Below are positions 51,642 to 61,312 of a stretch of 64,000 nt of DNA, in pieces. A program made the translations under genes and the position numbers. Each line of letters opens with the position of its first letter. The stretch's first letter is position 1. The notes under the pieces were generated by a model, which had not been told where the DNA came from, did not search any database, and was given only the letters and a program-made list of their open reading frames with translations. The DNA comes from Excoecaria cochinchinensis (lineage: Eukaryota > Streptophyta > Magnoliopsida > Malpighiales > Euphorbiaceae): the NCBI GenBank assembly GCA_947683425.1, contig CANTUQ010000031.1, positions 8,939,001-9,003,000 of the forward strand, in the 5' to 3' direction.

Positions 51642-52020
51642 TATATAGGATGTAGTGAAATATATTGAAAATATAGTTTGTAATAGTAGATTGTGTTAAA
51701 GTAAATATATTGAAAAAAAAAAAAAGAAAATTTGCAGTTTTTTTAATATAAAATGCAATTTATAATTTAATATAATTATTATTTTATTTATTATATTATT
51801 TTATAATAAATTGAAAGGGTTAGAGCTTTGAAAAAAAAATTAGTTAAATATAGTATTGAATTTACTTCAAACCGTTTTTAAACCATTTTAAACCGTCTTG
51901 AAACCGCCCCAAACCGTTCAAAGTTTTAATGGGTTGGGTTGGTTTTTAATAAAAAAACCATACATTTCATACATATTGGGTTGGGTTGGGTTTATTTCAT
52001 TTTTGAGCCAACCCAACCCA

Positions 52021-52032
52021 TGAACAGCCCTA
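52021..52032 (+). repeat. Right terminal inverted repeat of the hAT-like element
   Basis: TGAACAGCCCTA, followed by ATATGAAG. The inner side has AAACCG copies (51871-51922) and GGGTTGGGTTGG runs. Confidence 0.9.
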
Positions 52033-52242
52033 ATATGAAGTGTAAAGGTTTTAAAGGATGTTTATGTAACATAAAGAACAAAAATTTGCAAGTCCATGCT
52101 CGGTTGTTTATTATTATATTTCCGCTGTTATTCTTTATGCGATTCGATAGTATTTATTTGAACTGAATTGTATGTGTATGCATGTGTAGCGACTTCGATA
52201 TCCTCCCAGAGAGTATTGTGACGCTACATGATTTGTGTTACA
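52033..52242 (+). other. LTR-like sequence G, right end
   Basis: Continues 49096 after the hAT-like insertion. Ends near GTGACGCTACA (52228) or GTGTTACA (52242), resembling gypsy LTR 3' ends. The exact boundary is undecided. Confidence 0.4.
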
Positions 52243-53234
52243 ATGACCAGGTTCAAACATTGCTCTTAATAAAAGCACCAAATAATAAATATGTGTAGTC
52301 CAATCGATTAGGAAGCTCCAGTGACCTGAAATACCAAGTAAATAAATGACTACTCCCCTAAACTTGACCTAAAATATATTCTGATGATTAGGATAGCCGA
52401 AATATAATAGTCCAGGAAAAGAGAGAGTAGAGAGATAGTATCTTATCTTTGTTTGAGATCCAAACATATATACTGGACTCTCGGTAAAAATCCAACTATG
52501 ATGTTCAACTGCCATTTGGTGACATGACAAACCATAAGTCTGAAAAATTCAAATCAAATTTGATCCAAATCCATCAGACCAAAAATTCCATAATGTCGCC
52601 AAACTACAAGTGTAGAAAATTTAGATCAAATGTGATCTAGATCCGTCAGACCAAAAATTCCATAATTCTATTTGCTGAGTCCAATTTGAGCTTCTTCTTA
52701 GACTGAACTTAAGTTACTTTGTGGTATTTCCTTGAGCTTAGGCTTATTAATAATAGTGGGTATAATAATAATAATAATAATAAATAGAGGTAAAAGTAAG
52801 ACCATAATGGCCGGATCTCACGGTCGTGATGACCTATCATGCAGCTGAATGCCTCTTCTTACAAATTTTCCAAACATTCGCACATAGAAAAGATGAGACA
52901 ATCGGCATAAGTGGGTTATTAAAAGGAACAGACTTCTAACGGTATATATGATAATCGGATGGCACTACTTGCAAGATGTCTTCTTTATGGTTCTTCCTCC
53001 AAACAAAAACAACAATAATGATGATAATTATAAAAATCCTGATAACCCAGAATTTCATATACACCTTCAAATGATGTTATAAGCTCAGTTTTAAATCAAC
53101 TAAAGACCTAAAGAATGCATCTGCAAAAATTGTGAACATTTTGCTCTTGTTCGCTATTGTGGAATTAGAACACTAGCTCACAAATGAAACGCCCATAAGA
53201 AAAGGTTCTGCCAAAAAGGACCAGAAACAAAAAT
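52243..53234. other. Non-coding stretch
   Basis: No reading frame of interest. Holds an imperfect direct repeat of about 50 bp (52541-52595 and 52620-52673, both with CAGACCAAAAATTCCATAAT) and an ATA run near 52758-52780. The right part could be the 3' untranslated region of the exon that ends at 53235. Confidence 0.6.
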
Positions 53235-53403
53235 CTACAAAATCTTTCCCAGGGGTCTCAATTCCTTGGGCAAACCATCAAAATTTCCTGCATCTACATC
53301 AGATTGGAGCATCGGTCGCTTTCCGATCTTCCAAAGAATGCCCTCTGCTAAATGCTCCTTGCTTGGTGTCAGCATAACAAAATTTGGATCAGCTCTTTGG
53401 TAG
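53235..53403 (-). CDS. Last exon of an unrecognised host-like gene
   Basis: Preceded on the minus strand by a TATGCAG acceptor. Encodes YQRADPNFVMLTPSKEHLA, a middle part with GILWKIGKRPMLQ, and NFDGLPKELRPLGKIL before TAG. Joined in phase to the exon at 53657-53729. The composition is clearly protein-like and unlike the transposons around it. I do not recognise the family. Upstream exons are not found before copia debris at about 54660, so the gene may be truncated or have a long interrupted intron. Confidence 0.55.
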
Positions 53404-53656
53404 CTGCATATATATATATACATATATATATCATTAGGAACACAAACTCGTTTACACAACAAATCTACAAAGCCTGGGCACTGTAACAGTACATAAGCTT
53501 GTAAATGTGATAGTAACAAGCCATTTCAAAATTAAAAAATCTAATACTTCAAAAGAACATCAGCAAGTCCTCAACCTTGCTAAGTAATACCACTCGTTTA
53601 ACATGTAGAAATACAATATTTGGTTTTAGGAGGAGAAGAATAAAATGTTAACAAAC

Positions 53657-53729
53657 CTGGCTTCTCTAATATTCTCAACACGTATACCAAATCCATATCC
53701 TGTCTTTCCGATAATACAATCCCTAGTAG
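53657..53729 (-). CDS. Penultimate exon of the same unrecognised gene
   Basis: 73 bases between a CTGCAG acceptor and a GTTTGT donor (minus strand). Encodes ATRDCIIGKTGYGFGIRVEN then IREA, and the split Ser codon AG|C joins it exactly to the exon at 53403. Confidence 0.55.
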
Positions 53730-54336
53730 CTGCAGAAAAATGGATTATTTATTTGATTGGCATAAAATAGGGACATAAAAAGAATCTATGTAAAAAGAGG
53801 CACGGATCTGAGCACAAATTTGAAAGATGTCTCAGAAAATATTATGCTGATTGAACCAGCACTCATTATGAATATTTCTGCCAGGGCTTGTTATGAATAT
53901 TTTCTACAAGAGTTTACTTACTGAATCATCATATTCAGTTCAGGTCAATTAGCCAGCAGGGCAATGACCATCAAAACAAATCCTCCATTCATCATATTTT
54001 GCATTATCCAGTAGCAAATATATACCAAACACCTTTTCACACCTCACCTTCAGATAAAAATGAGGTTCCCAATTCCACAAAATAGGTGAACTGCTTTTCA
54101 CAACTCAGAAATTATACAATCTGTTCAACTTATCATGCTTCATGATGACTATACAGAATGATGCAACTAGTCCAAACACACCTTTTGTGCAAGGGCACCA
54201 GTACAAATAACTAAAATTTTGCTCTGCAACCCATCTTAATCAATCTATCAAGCAAGGAACACTCCAAAGAAAACCATGACATTCAGTACAAAAGCTAGAC
54301 CAGGATCTTCTTTAAGTTTATTGTTTAACTTTCCAA
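53730..54336. other. Non-coding stretch, intron-like
   Basis: AT-rich, with no convincing exon, repeat or RNA gene. Could be intron of the flanking minus-strand exons. Confidence 0.5.
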
Positions 54337-54458
54337 CTAAATAGCAAGCTTGCCTCCACATTTATCTCTTTTCTCCCCCTCACTCAGCAATTTTAGCTTG
54401 CTCTTATGCTCAGTATCTGGATCTATATTTGACTTTGATTGTTCACTTTCCCGTATAT
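54337..54458 (-). other. Possible exon, unrecognised
   Basis: On the minus strand, after a TTTTTTCAAGTCAG acceptor, an open run IRESEQSKSNIDPDTEHKSK continues to LLSEGEKRDKCGGKLAI and a stop. Highly charged, as in disordered protein tails. Relation to the exons at 53235-53729 is unknown. Confidence 0.25.
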
Positions 54459-54539
54459 CTGACTTGAAAAAATATAAAACAAATTAGGATAATTAGGATT
54501 GGACTAATTTAATGAAAATAATGGCTTTGTGATGTGATG

Positions 54540-54600
54540 ATATAGACATGCATAAGAAGAATAGAGAAATTGATTGAGCATGTCTATACATGTAGTGCAC
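54540..54600. repeat. Short imperfect inverted repeat
   Basis: TATAGACATGC (54541 on) and GCATGTCTATA (54578 on) are inverted around an A-rich loop. Could be a small hairpin or the remains of a minute transposon. Confidence 0.4.
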
Positions 54601-54659
54601 ACATATGTTTCCACACTCCCGCAGTTTTAAAATCAACAATGTTCATGATTATAAAAGTT

Positions 54660-55301
54660 TATAAATGTAGAGAAATATGTATATATATGAAGTTAATTAG
54701 TTAGTAAGCTTAGTTAGTCAGTTGGTTAGTAGCTGCTAGTATCCTTTAGTTTTTTTCCAGCTCAACATCATTTTGGAGAGAAACTTTGTTTCCTGTTTTG
54801 CTGACTAGGCAGTTAGTTTACTCAGCTCATTCAGGAGTTACGTATTTTGTATATAAAGAGTATTGCTCTCCATTTTCATTGATGAATGAAGAGAATAATT
54901 TTCTTCTCTCTCAAGCTTTAATTGCAGTAGCCAAAATTCTGCATGATATCAGAGCACACCAATCCTGCACTCTAACCAATCTACTCCTGGATTTTTTGTG
55001 TAGTCTTACTTGATTGAGCTGGATCAATCACTTCTTGATAAAAAAATTGGTGATTTAACTGAAAATGGCTGGAGATTGGAGCAGAACTCAGACCATAATA
55101 ACAATCAGAGAAAACAAGATGTTTGAGAAACTAGAGAGTTCACTCATGGAGTTGATGGAGATCCTTTGATGCAGCACAGCTCAGATCATTCCTGGACGGT
55201 ACTTGCTTCCCATTTAAATATAACAATTATTTGACTTGGAGTACTTTCATTATAACATCTCTAGAAGCTAAAGATAAGATGGGCTTCGTTGATGGAACTA
55301 T
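54660..55301 (+). mobile_element. Ty1/copia remnant H: LTR end, primer site, start of gag
   Basis: An LTR-like end with TATATAAAGAG (54853-54863) and CTCTCTCAAGC runs to CTGCA (54943), followed by TGATATCAGAGC (54944-54955), a copia primer site. A decayed gag start follows, with the core NNYLTWSTFIITSLEAKDKM and GFVDGTI up to 55301, where a minus-strand LTR interrupts it. The left LTR boundary is not resolved. Confidence 0.7.
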
Positions 55302-55640
55302 TGAAGATTTTTTAAAATAAAAATTTTATTCTCTCATTTTAAAAATTTTAAAAATGTACAAGCTATTTATAGAGAAAGTAAAGAGAGTTATAATCCTATT
55401 TTAATAAAGAAAAAAAAAACTAAAAGATAAAATCTAACTAAATATATAACAGAGAATCTTAATTTAACAAGAAAATACAAATTTTAATTAGGAAATACAA
55501 AAGATTCAAATCCTAACTAGGAAATCCAACACTCCCCTCAAATTGGTACATAGATATCATACATGCCCAACTTGCAAAATAGGATATGGTAAATCCTCTT
55601 GCTAAATGCTTTAGTAAACACATCCTTGCAGTACAAAATA
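55302..55640 (-). mobile_element. Ty1/copia remnant I: 3' LTR and end of RNase H
   Basis: In the minus sense 55640-55541 encodes DVFTKALSKR and LQVGHV, the usual end of copia RNase H, then the purine tract TTGAGGGGAG, then an LTR starting TGTTGGATTTCC (right edge 55531) and ending ATCTTCA at 55302. The LTR has CTATAAATAGC as a likely TATA region. The rest of the element is absent. Confidence 0.72.
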
Positions 55641-56434
55641 TACGGCGGGAGCTCTTGAAATTTTCTAAGCCTCTTGCCATTATATGCTCAGTACTAAAAA
55701 AATTGTATCAAAGTACTGATATTGAGCGTGAACATCAGCCTGTAATGGAGAAGGCTCAACATCTAAGAAGTCCAATAGTGACCTGAAAAGCCTGACTAGA
55801 GTTGGAAACTACTGGCAAGCCTGTCGAAAGAACAAACAAATGGCAGCAACTAGAGAGGGCTTAAGGCACCAACACGCTCAAGTGGGTGAACAGTAATACC
55901 AAATGCTTCAACTGGCACATGTACATCACTCGCAGCTCGTCTAGTGACTGGATTTGGTGGGTAGGTCGATTTGCAGGTGGCACACCCTTTGAGAGTGGTG
56001 GTGCAAGCAACCTCTTACTCAAAATAGAAAAGTCACAATTTTGGTATTTTAGGGTTCTCAAACCACACAAGGAAAATTAGAGATTTTTTAACAAAATTTT
56101 GGTGTTCTAGAGCTTTTAAACCACACCAAAAGAAAATGAGTTCTAGGATTTTCAAACCACACCAAAAAAAAATTAGAGATTTTTACCCAAATTTTGATGT
56201 TTTAGGATTCTCAAATCACACAAAAAAAAATAGGTATTTTTAACCAAAAAGCAAGTTTGTGGCTATGATATAACAAAGAGAAGAAAACTTGACTTCTTGA
56301 CATTTTTCTAAAACAAATATTTTACCTATTGTTGTGAGGGAGAAAACTCTACCTCTTTAGAAGGAGAAAACAATACTTCTACAAAGTGCAAGGCTCAATC
56401 TTCTTGGAAATAAAAATAATATTAATTCTCTTAT
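55641..56434. other. Non-coding stretch with decayed short repeats
   Basis: No gene recognised; two short overlapping frames at 55861-56080 are unconvincing. At 56040-56235 a degenerate unit of about 55 bp recurs around TCAAACCACACCAAAA. On the minus strand near 56255 TTATATCATAGCCAC resembles a decayed copia primer site, so copia leader or LTR debris is likely. Confidence 0.45.
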
Positions 56435-56739
56435 TGTTGGGATTAAATCCTAACAGTAGCTTAAATGAAGAATTCTAAGTGTTTAAATCCAAAGATGATA
56501 GGCAAAAGACAAAAGGAAGAAGAGAGAATAGAGTAAGACAAGAGAGAGAAAAGAGAGAGGAGAGAGGAGAATATTCAGAATATGATTACTAATGATTGTG
56601 GTCCCAAAGGACATGCTACCCTCACACCCAAAATCCAAACTAACAGAATTATGGAAATTAAACACAACAGATTTTTAACTAAATAGAATTAACTAACTCT
56701 TTTCAAATGACAATTTTACCCCTTCTACTACACTTAACA
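56435..56739 (-). repeat. 3' LTR of chromovirus-type gypsy remnant L (305 bp)
   Basis: In the minus sense it begins TGTTAAGTGTAG right after the purine tract CTATGGAAGGGTAT and ends TTTAATCCCAACA. It contains a CT-rich run (56535-56575 region) and no gene. Confidence 0.75.
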
Positions 56740-57365
56740 ATACCCTTCCATAGAGAAACTTCTTGTCCCCAAGAAGTGAAAAAATTTGGAATTTAATGAG
56801 CATCTTCCCAAGTGGAGTCAATGGAGGGAAGTCCTTGCCATTTGATGAGGACCTGTCGAATATGACTGTCTCTAGCTAAGATGGTTCTGGAACTTGGCTG
56901 GATGATGGAGTTGGCCAACATCTCCTCAACCAGTCTCTCTATCTCATTTTTTTGGTGGTGGGAATATCTGTTGGGTCTAATGTTAACATGTTGGGTGTTA
57001 GGCTTGAGAGGAGTGGGGTGATCATGGGTTCTTTGCGGTGGTAAAGTGGTAGCAATACTAAATACATCTTGGTTTTGGGTGAGGAGTTGCCGTATTGGAA
57101 GTGGAATTGGGAAAACAAGAGGTTTAGGGTCTGCTGGAACAGTTTGTGTAGCTGTAATGTAAAAAAGTTTGGAAGTGAACCCTTGCCACCCATTTTGCAT
57201 AAGCTTCCCCATAGACTCAGCACATAGCATTTTTAATGAGGTTTGCTCATTGAGTCCCTTCAAAACTAGGGGCTACCCATCTTTGATGATGGTGAGTGTT
57301 GGTTTGGCAAAGTCAAAGGTGACTGGATTAAAGTCTTTCATCCAGTCAACTCTAAGGATAATATC
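56740..57365 (-). pseudogene. Chromovirus pol remnant L: protease end, RT start, chromodomain
   Basis: In the minus sense it reads the end of protease (ILRVDWMKDFNPVTFDF), a TAG near 57271, the linker, the start of RT (NRYSHHQKNEIERLVEEML, SIIQPSS) and then directly VLIKWQGLPSIDSTWED, a chromodomain-like end. RT core, RNase H and integrase are deleted, yet the frame stays open from 57263 to 56793. A chromodomain after integrase defines chromoviruses. Cut at 57365 by the copia chimera. Confidence 0.78.
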
Positions 57366-57511
57366 TGTTAGGTAATCTGTTTGTTTAGCTAGTTTGTAAT
57401 TAAGGGTAGAATAGTATTTTATATATATATATATATATATATACACCCTTGTATTATTATTTTGTAAGTAATTTTGAGATAATAGAAAAATCTCGTTCCA
57501 CAAAATCTTCA
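57366..57511 (+). repeat. 5' LTR of copia family J
   Basis: TGTTAGGTAATCTG...AAAATCTTCA, 146 bp, with a TA run (57421-57443) acting as a possible TATA region. Followed directly by the primer site. Confidence 0.85.
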
Positions 57512-57524
57512 TGATATCAGAGCC
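57512..57524 (+). promoter_or_regulatory. Primer-binding site of J
   Basis: TGATATCAGAGCC, one base from the consensus TGGTATCAGAGCC complementary to initiator Met tRNA. Confidence 0.88.
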
Positions 57525-57952
57525 ACTACCATTTCGAAGATCGAGTTATCTCCCTTCCGCAGTTATTTGTTTTCGATAAGCCATTTTTTCGACAAGTATA
57601 GAAGGTTGCGTTTCAGCCCTTCTCTTTCGACACCGCCCCCACCGGAAGATAGATCAGGTCAAGTTCGATCGGTACCCAGATTTCCAGCGCCGTCCAAAGC
57701 CGCGCTTGAGCACATGCTCCACCGGTTGATTTCGGTCCTTCCTCCACTCGCCAGCGCGTGAGGCGAGTGGCACCACCTCCGACCATCTTTTGCTGCCGAT
57801 TCTTCTTCCGATCAACTCGCCAGCCTTTTCCGCCTCTAACCCATGGTTCTCCGGTGACTTCCGCCTTCCTTGGTTTTTGGGTCCCACGTGAACAGGTTCT
57901 GTACCTATTTTTCTAGGTTGTTTTCCTACTGTTTGTGGTTTGCCTTTCCATC

Positions 57953-58841
57953 ATGTCAAATACTAAGAGAGATAATAAGTAGAGAAATTATCCTATTAAT
58001 GACAGTCCACATTCTCAAATTAGTCCAGTTAAACTAGATGGGAGCAGTACTTATTTAGCCTGGTCTAGGTCATATTTATTGTCGATCAAGGCTAGAAGGT
58101 TGCGGCCTTATATTGATGGGAATAAAAAACTACCACCTGTCACTGATCCTAATTTTAGTCAATGGGACTCTGATAATTCATTGGTTATGTCGTGGCTCCT
58201 TAATTCTATGCATCCTAAGATTTCTAGACAGTATTTACTGCTTGACACTACAGAGAAAATATGGAAAGCTACAAAAAATCACCTATTCTTGAATGGGAAA
58301 TAATGCTCAGATCTTTGAACTTAGGAATAAAGTTCATGCTACAAAACAAGCTGAGCTTACTGTTTCAAATTATTTTTTTGAGTTGGATAGTTTATGGCAG
58401 GAACTAGATTATTATCAGGATTTTGAAGCAAAATGTGTTGATGATGCGGTACTAATTCAAAATATGCTTGAAAAGGAACAGGTTTATGATTTTTTTGCTA
58501 GTCTAAATCCTGAATTTGATCAAGTGAGAATTCAAGTTATTGGCAGATCTCCTTTTCCTTTTCTTGAGGAGGCACATTCTTTAATCCACCAGGAAGAGAC
58601 CGGGAAAAGTGCTATGCTTTATACTGAACCTATTGAAAAGTTGGGCTTAACTGCCCATATCACTCTTGAGCAACCAAAAGGTATTATTTATGATAAAGAC
58701 CACTTGCACTGTGATTACTGTGGTAAGCCAAGACATACCAAAGAGACTTGTTGGAAGTTGCATGGGAAACCTAGTAGGGGCCGTGGGGGAACACGAGTTA
58801 ATCCAACAAGAGCTCAAGCAAATGTGTTAGAAACAGTATAA
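57953..58841 (+). pseudogene. Gag of copia family J (broken)
   Basis: Starts at ATG 57953 (MSNTKRDNK, then a TAG near 57979). The core LDGSSTYLAWSRSYLLSIKA is typical plant copia gag. A one-base frameshift near 58298 moves the frame to 58293-58841, which holds LDSLWQELDYY and a CCHC knuckle CDYCGKPRHTKETC (about 58709-58752). Ends at TAA 58839-58841. The leader 57525-57952 is non-coding. Confidence 0.85.
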
Positions 58842-61312
58842 TCATCTAAAGAGTCAGCTTCAGTTGAAAATCTCTCTTCTGATGAAATTTTGCATTTCAG
58901 CCGTCTCCTGTCTCAGCTTAATGCTTTCTCCAGTGCTACCTCCAATCTTGTCAACTCAGGTAATACTTTTTCTCATCATAACTCATGAATTATTGATTTT
59001 GGTGCGAATAAACATATGACGGGCATTTCTAAAGGGTTTCTTAACTACTCTCCTTGTTTAAAAAGGGATAATATCAGGGTGGCTGATGGGTCTTTAACCC
59101 CTATTTTTGGGATAGGTTCTATTGTATGTTCTTCTAATATTAAGTTGTCTTCTGTTCTCCATGTTCCTCAATTCCCTGTCAGTCTTTTATCTGTCAGTGC
59201 TATCACTAAAACTCTTAACTGTAAGATTGAATTTTTTCCTGATTATTATATCTTTCAGGATCTTCAAACAAGGAGGATTGGTAGTGGTAGAGAGCATGAT
59301 AGCTTATATATGATGGAAGAAAGTCGAGATTTGGCTCTTTTTGGGGGATATCAGGATGTCAACTAGGAGATAATTCAGTGGCACAGAAGATTAGGGCATC
59401 CATCTTTTTTTGTTTTAGAAAAACTATATCCTAATTTATTTTCTAGAACTCAGTTTGATTTTTTATCTTGTGAGGCTTGTGAATATACTAAACATACTAA
59501 AAACTCTTATCCTTTAAGTGATAATAAAGCCAGTGAGACATTTATGCTTGTTCATTCTAATGTTTGGGGGCCTACACATATTGCATCTTTGTCTGGAGAT
59601 CGATGGTTTGTTACTTTCATTGATTGTTGCACTAGAATGAATTAGGCGTATTTGATTAAGGCAAAAAGTGATGTTTTCTTCTGTTTTCAATCTTTTCATA
59701 AAATGGTTCACACCCAATTTGATGCTAAAATAAAAGTTTTGCGATCTGATAATGGGACAAAATATATGAATAGTAGGTTTGGTACTTATTTGGACTCTCA
59801 TGAGATTAGCCACCAAACTAGTTGTCCTAATACTAGTATTCAAAATAGTGTAACTGAAAGAAAAAATAATTATTTGTTGGAAGTTGCTAGATCCCTTATA
59901 TTTACTATGCATGTTCCAAAGTCATATTAGGGGGATGCTATACTAGTGGCTACCTATCTTATTAATAGAATACCTCTCAAAGCTCTCAACTTTAGGACTC
60001 CTTTAGAAGTTTTAACCAGGAAAACTGGCTATACTGTTCCATCAAAGATTTTTGGGTGTGTTTGCTTTGTCCATACTAGGAATGTTGAGAAATTAGATCC
60101 GAAAGCACTGAGATGTGTGTTCATTGGGTATTCTCCAACTCAGAAGGGATATAAGTGCAATCATCCTCCATCTAGGAAATTCTATGTGAGTATGGATGTT
60201 ACCTTTCGGGGGTCTGAACCTTATTTTGGCATTACACAATCACCTCTTCAGGAGGAGAGTAGTGAAAAAGTGGTGATGAATGTACCTGGGATACCTCATG
60301 ATTTTGTTCTAGGGGAGAATGAAGAGATTGTTGTTCAAAAGGAGAATGTTATTGATATTCAGGGGGAGCGGAATATTGATGTTCAGGGGGAGGAGAATGT
60401 TGTTGGTCGTTTGGATAGACCTGATTTGTTGAGATACTCGAGGAAGAATAGGTCTGAAAAAGCCATCATGCATTCTACAGTGCCAGAATCCTCGGGTAAA
60501 TTATCTTCTGATTCTATTTTAAATTTGCCCATTGTTCAAAGAAAAGAAGTCAGGTCGTGTACAAAACATTTCATCTCTAATTTTGTCTCTTATGATTCTT
60601 TGACTCCCTCCTATAGAGCTTTTGCCTTGTCTCTTTCCTTTATGTCTATTCTACAGGATTGGAGGAAAGCTATCAGGGATCCAAAGTGGAGAGAAGTTAT
60701 GGTTGAAGAAATGAAAGCACTCTCTAAAAATGAAACCTAGGAACTAATCGACTCTCCAAACAAGAAGTTAGTTGGTTGTAAATAGGTGTTCACAATAAAA
60801 CACAAAGCTGATGGTTCGATTGAAAGATTCAAAACTAGATTAGTGGCAAAGGGATTCACTCAGACTTATGGAGTTGACTATCTGGAGTTAACTATCAGGA
60901 AACATTTGCATCTGTTGCTAAAATGAATACAATCAGAATTTTGCTATCCTGTGTAGCTAACTTGGATTGGGATTTGCAGCAATTTGATGTGAAGAATGCA
61001 TTCCTCCATGGAGACCTAAAAGAAGAGGTTCATATGGAGATTTCTCCTGGTTTTGATGATGAAAGAACTAAAGGAAAGGTGTGCAGACTGAAAAAAGCCT
61101 TGTATGAGTTGAAACAATCTCCGAAAGCTTAGTTTGACAGATTCAACAAATCCATGATATTTTTTGGTTATCAACAAAGCAATGCTGATCATACCCTTTT
61201 TATGAGACACTCCAAATGTAAGATCACTCTTCTCATTGTTTATATTGATGACATAGTGATAACAAGGGATGATAAAGAAGAAATGGCTCGACTGAGGAAA
61301 CTCTTAACTCTG
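58842..61312 (+). pseudogene. Protease, integrase and partial RT of copia family J (broken)
   Basis: Protease motif IIDFGANKHMTG (about 58990) has Phe where Ser/Thr is usual. Integrase has a zinc region (RRLGHPS, CEACEYTKH), a first catalytic Asp position changed to Asn (HSNVWGP), the second Asp kept (LRSDNG) and Glu kept (VTERKN). In-frame stops occur at 59364, near 59644 and near 59930. RT begins near 60780 with stops and a frameshift (60785-60925), keeps FDVKNAFLHGDLKEEVHME and YIDDIVITR (about 61243-61270), and stops abruptly at about 61312, where family K begins. Confidence 0.85.

Larger units (their letters stand above)
49097..52032. mobile_element. Non-autonomous hAT-like transposon carrying host gene pieces (Pack-hAT type)
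   Basis: Perfect 12-bp terminal inverted repeats TAGGGCTGTTCA / TGAACAGCCCTA, flanked by the identical 8-bp duplication ATATGAAG (49089-49096, 52033-52040). These are hallmarks of hAT elements. Subterminal regions are rich in AAACCG, GACCAACCC and GGGTTGG repeats at both ends, as expected for transposase-binding clusters. No transposase is present. The 2.9-kb interior holds a class-B heat stress factor fragment (minus), a Nudix hydrolase gene (plus) and possibly a third coding piece (51459-51641, minus). Confidence 0.85.
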
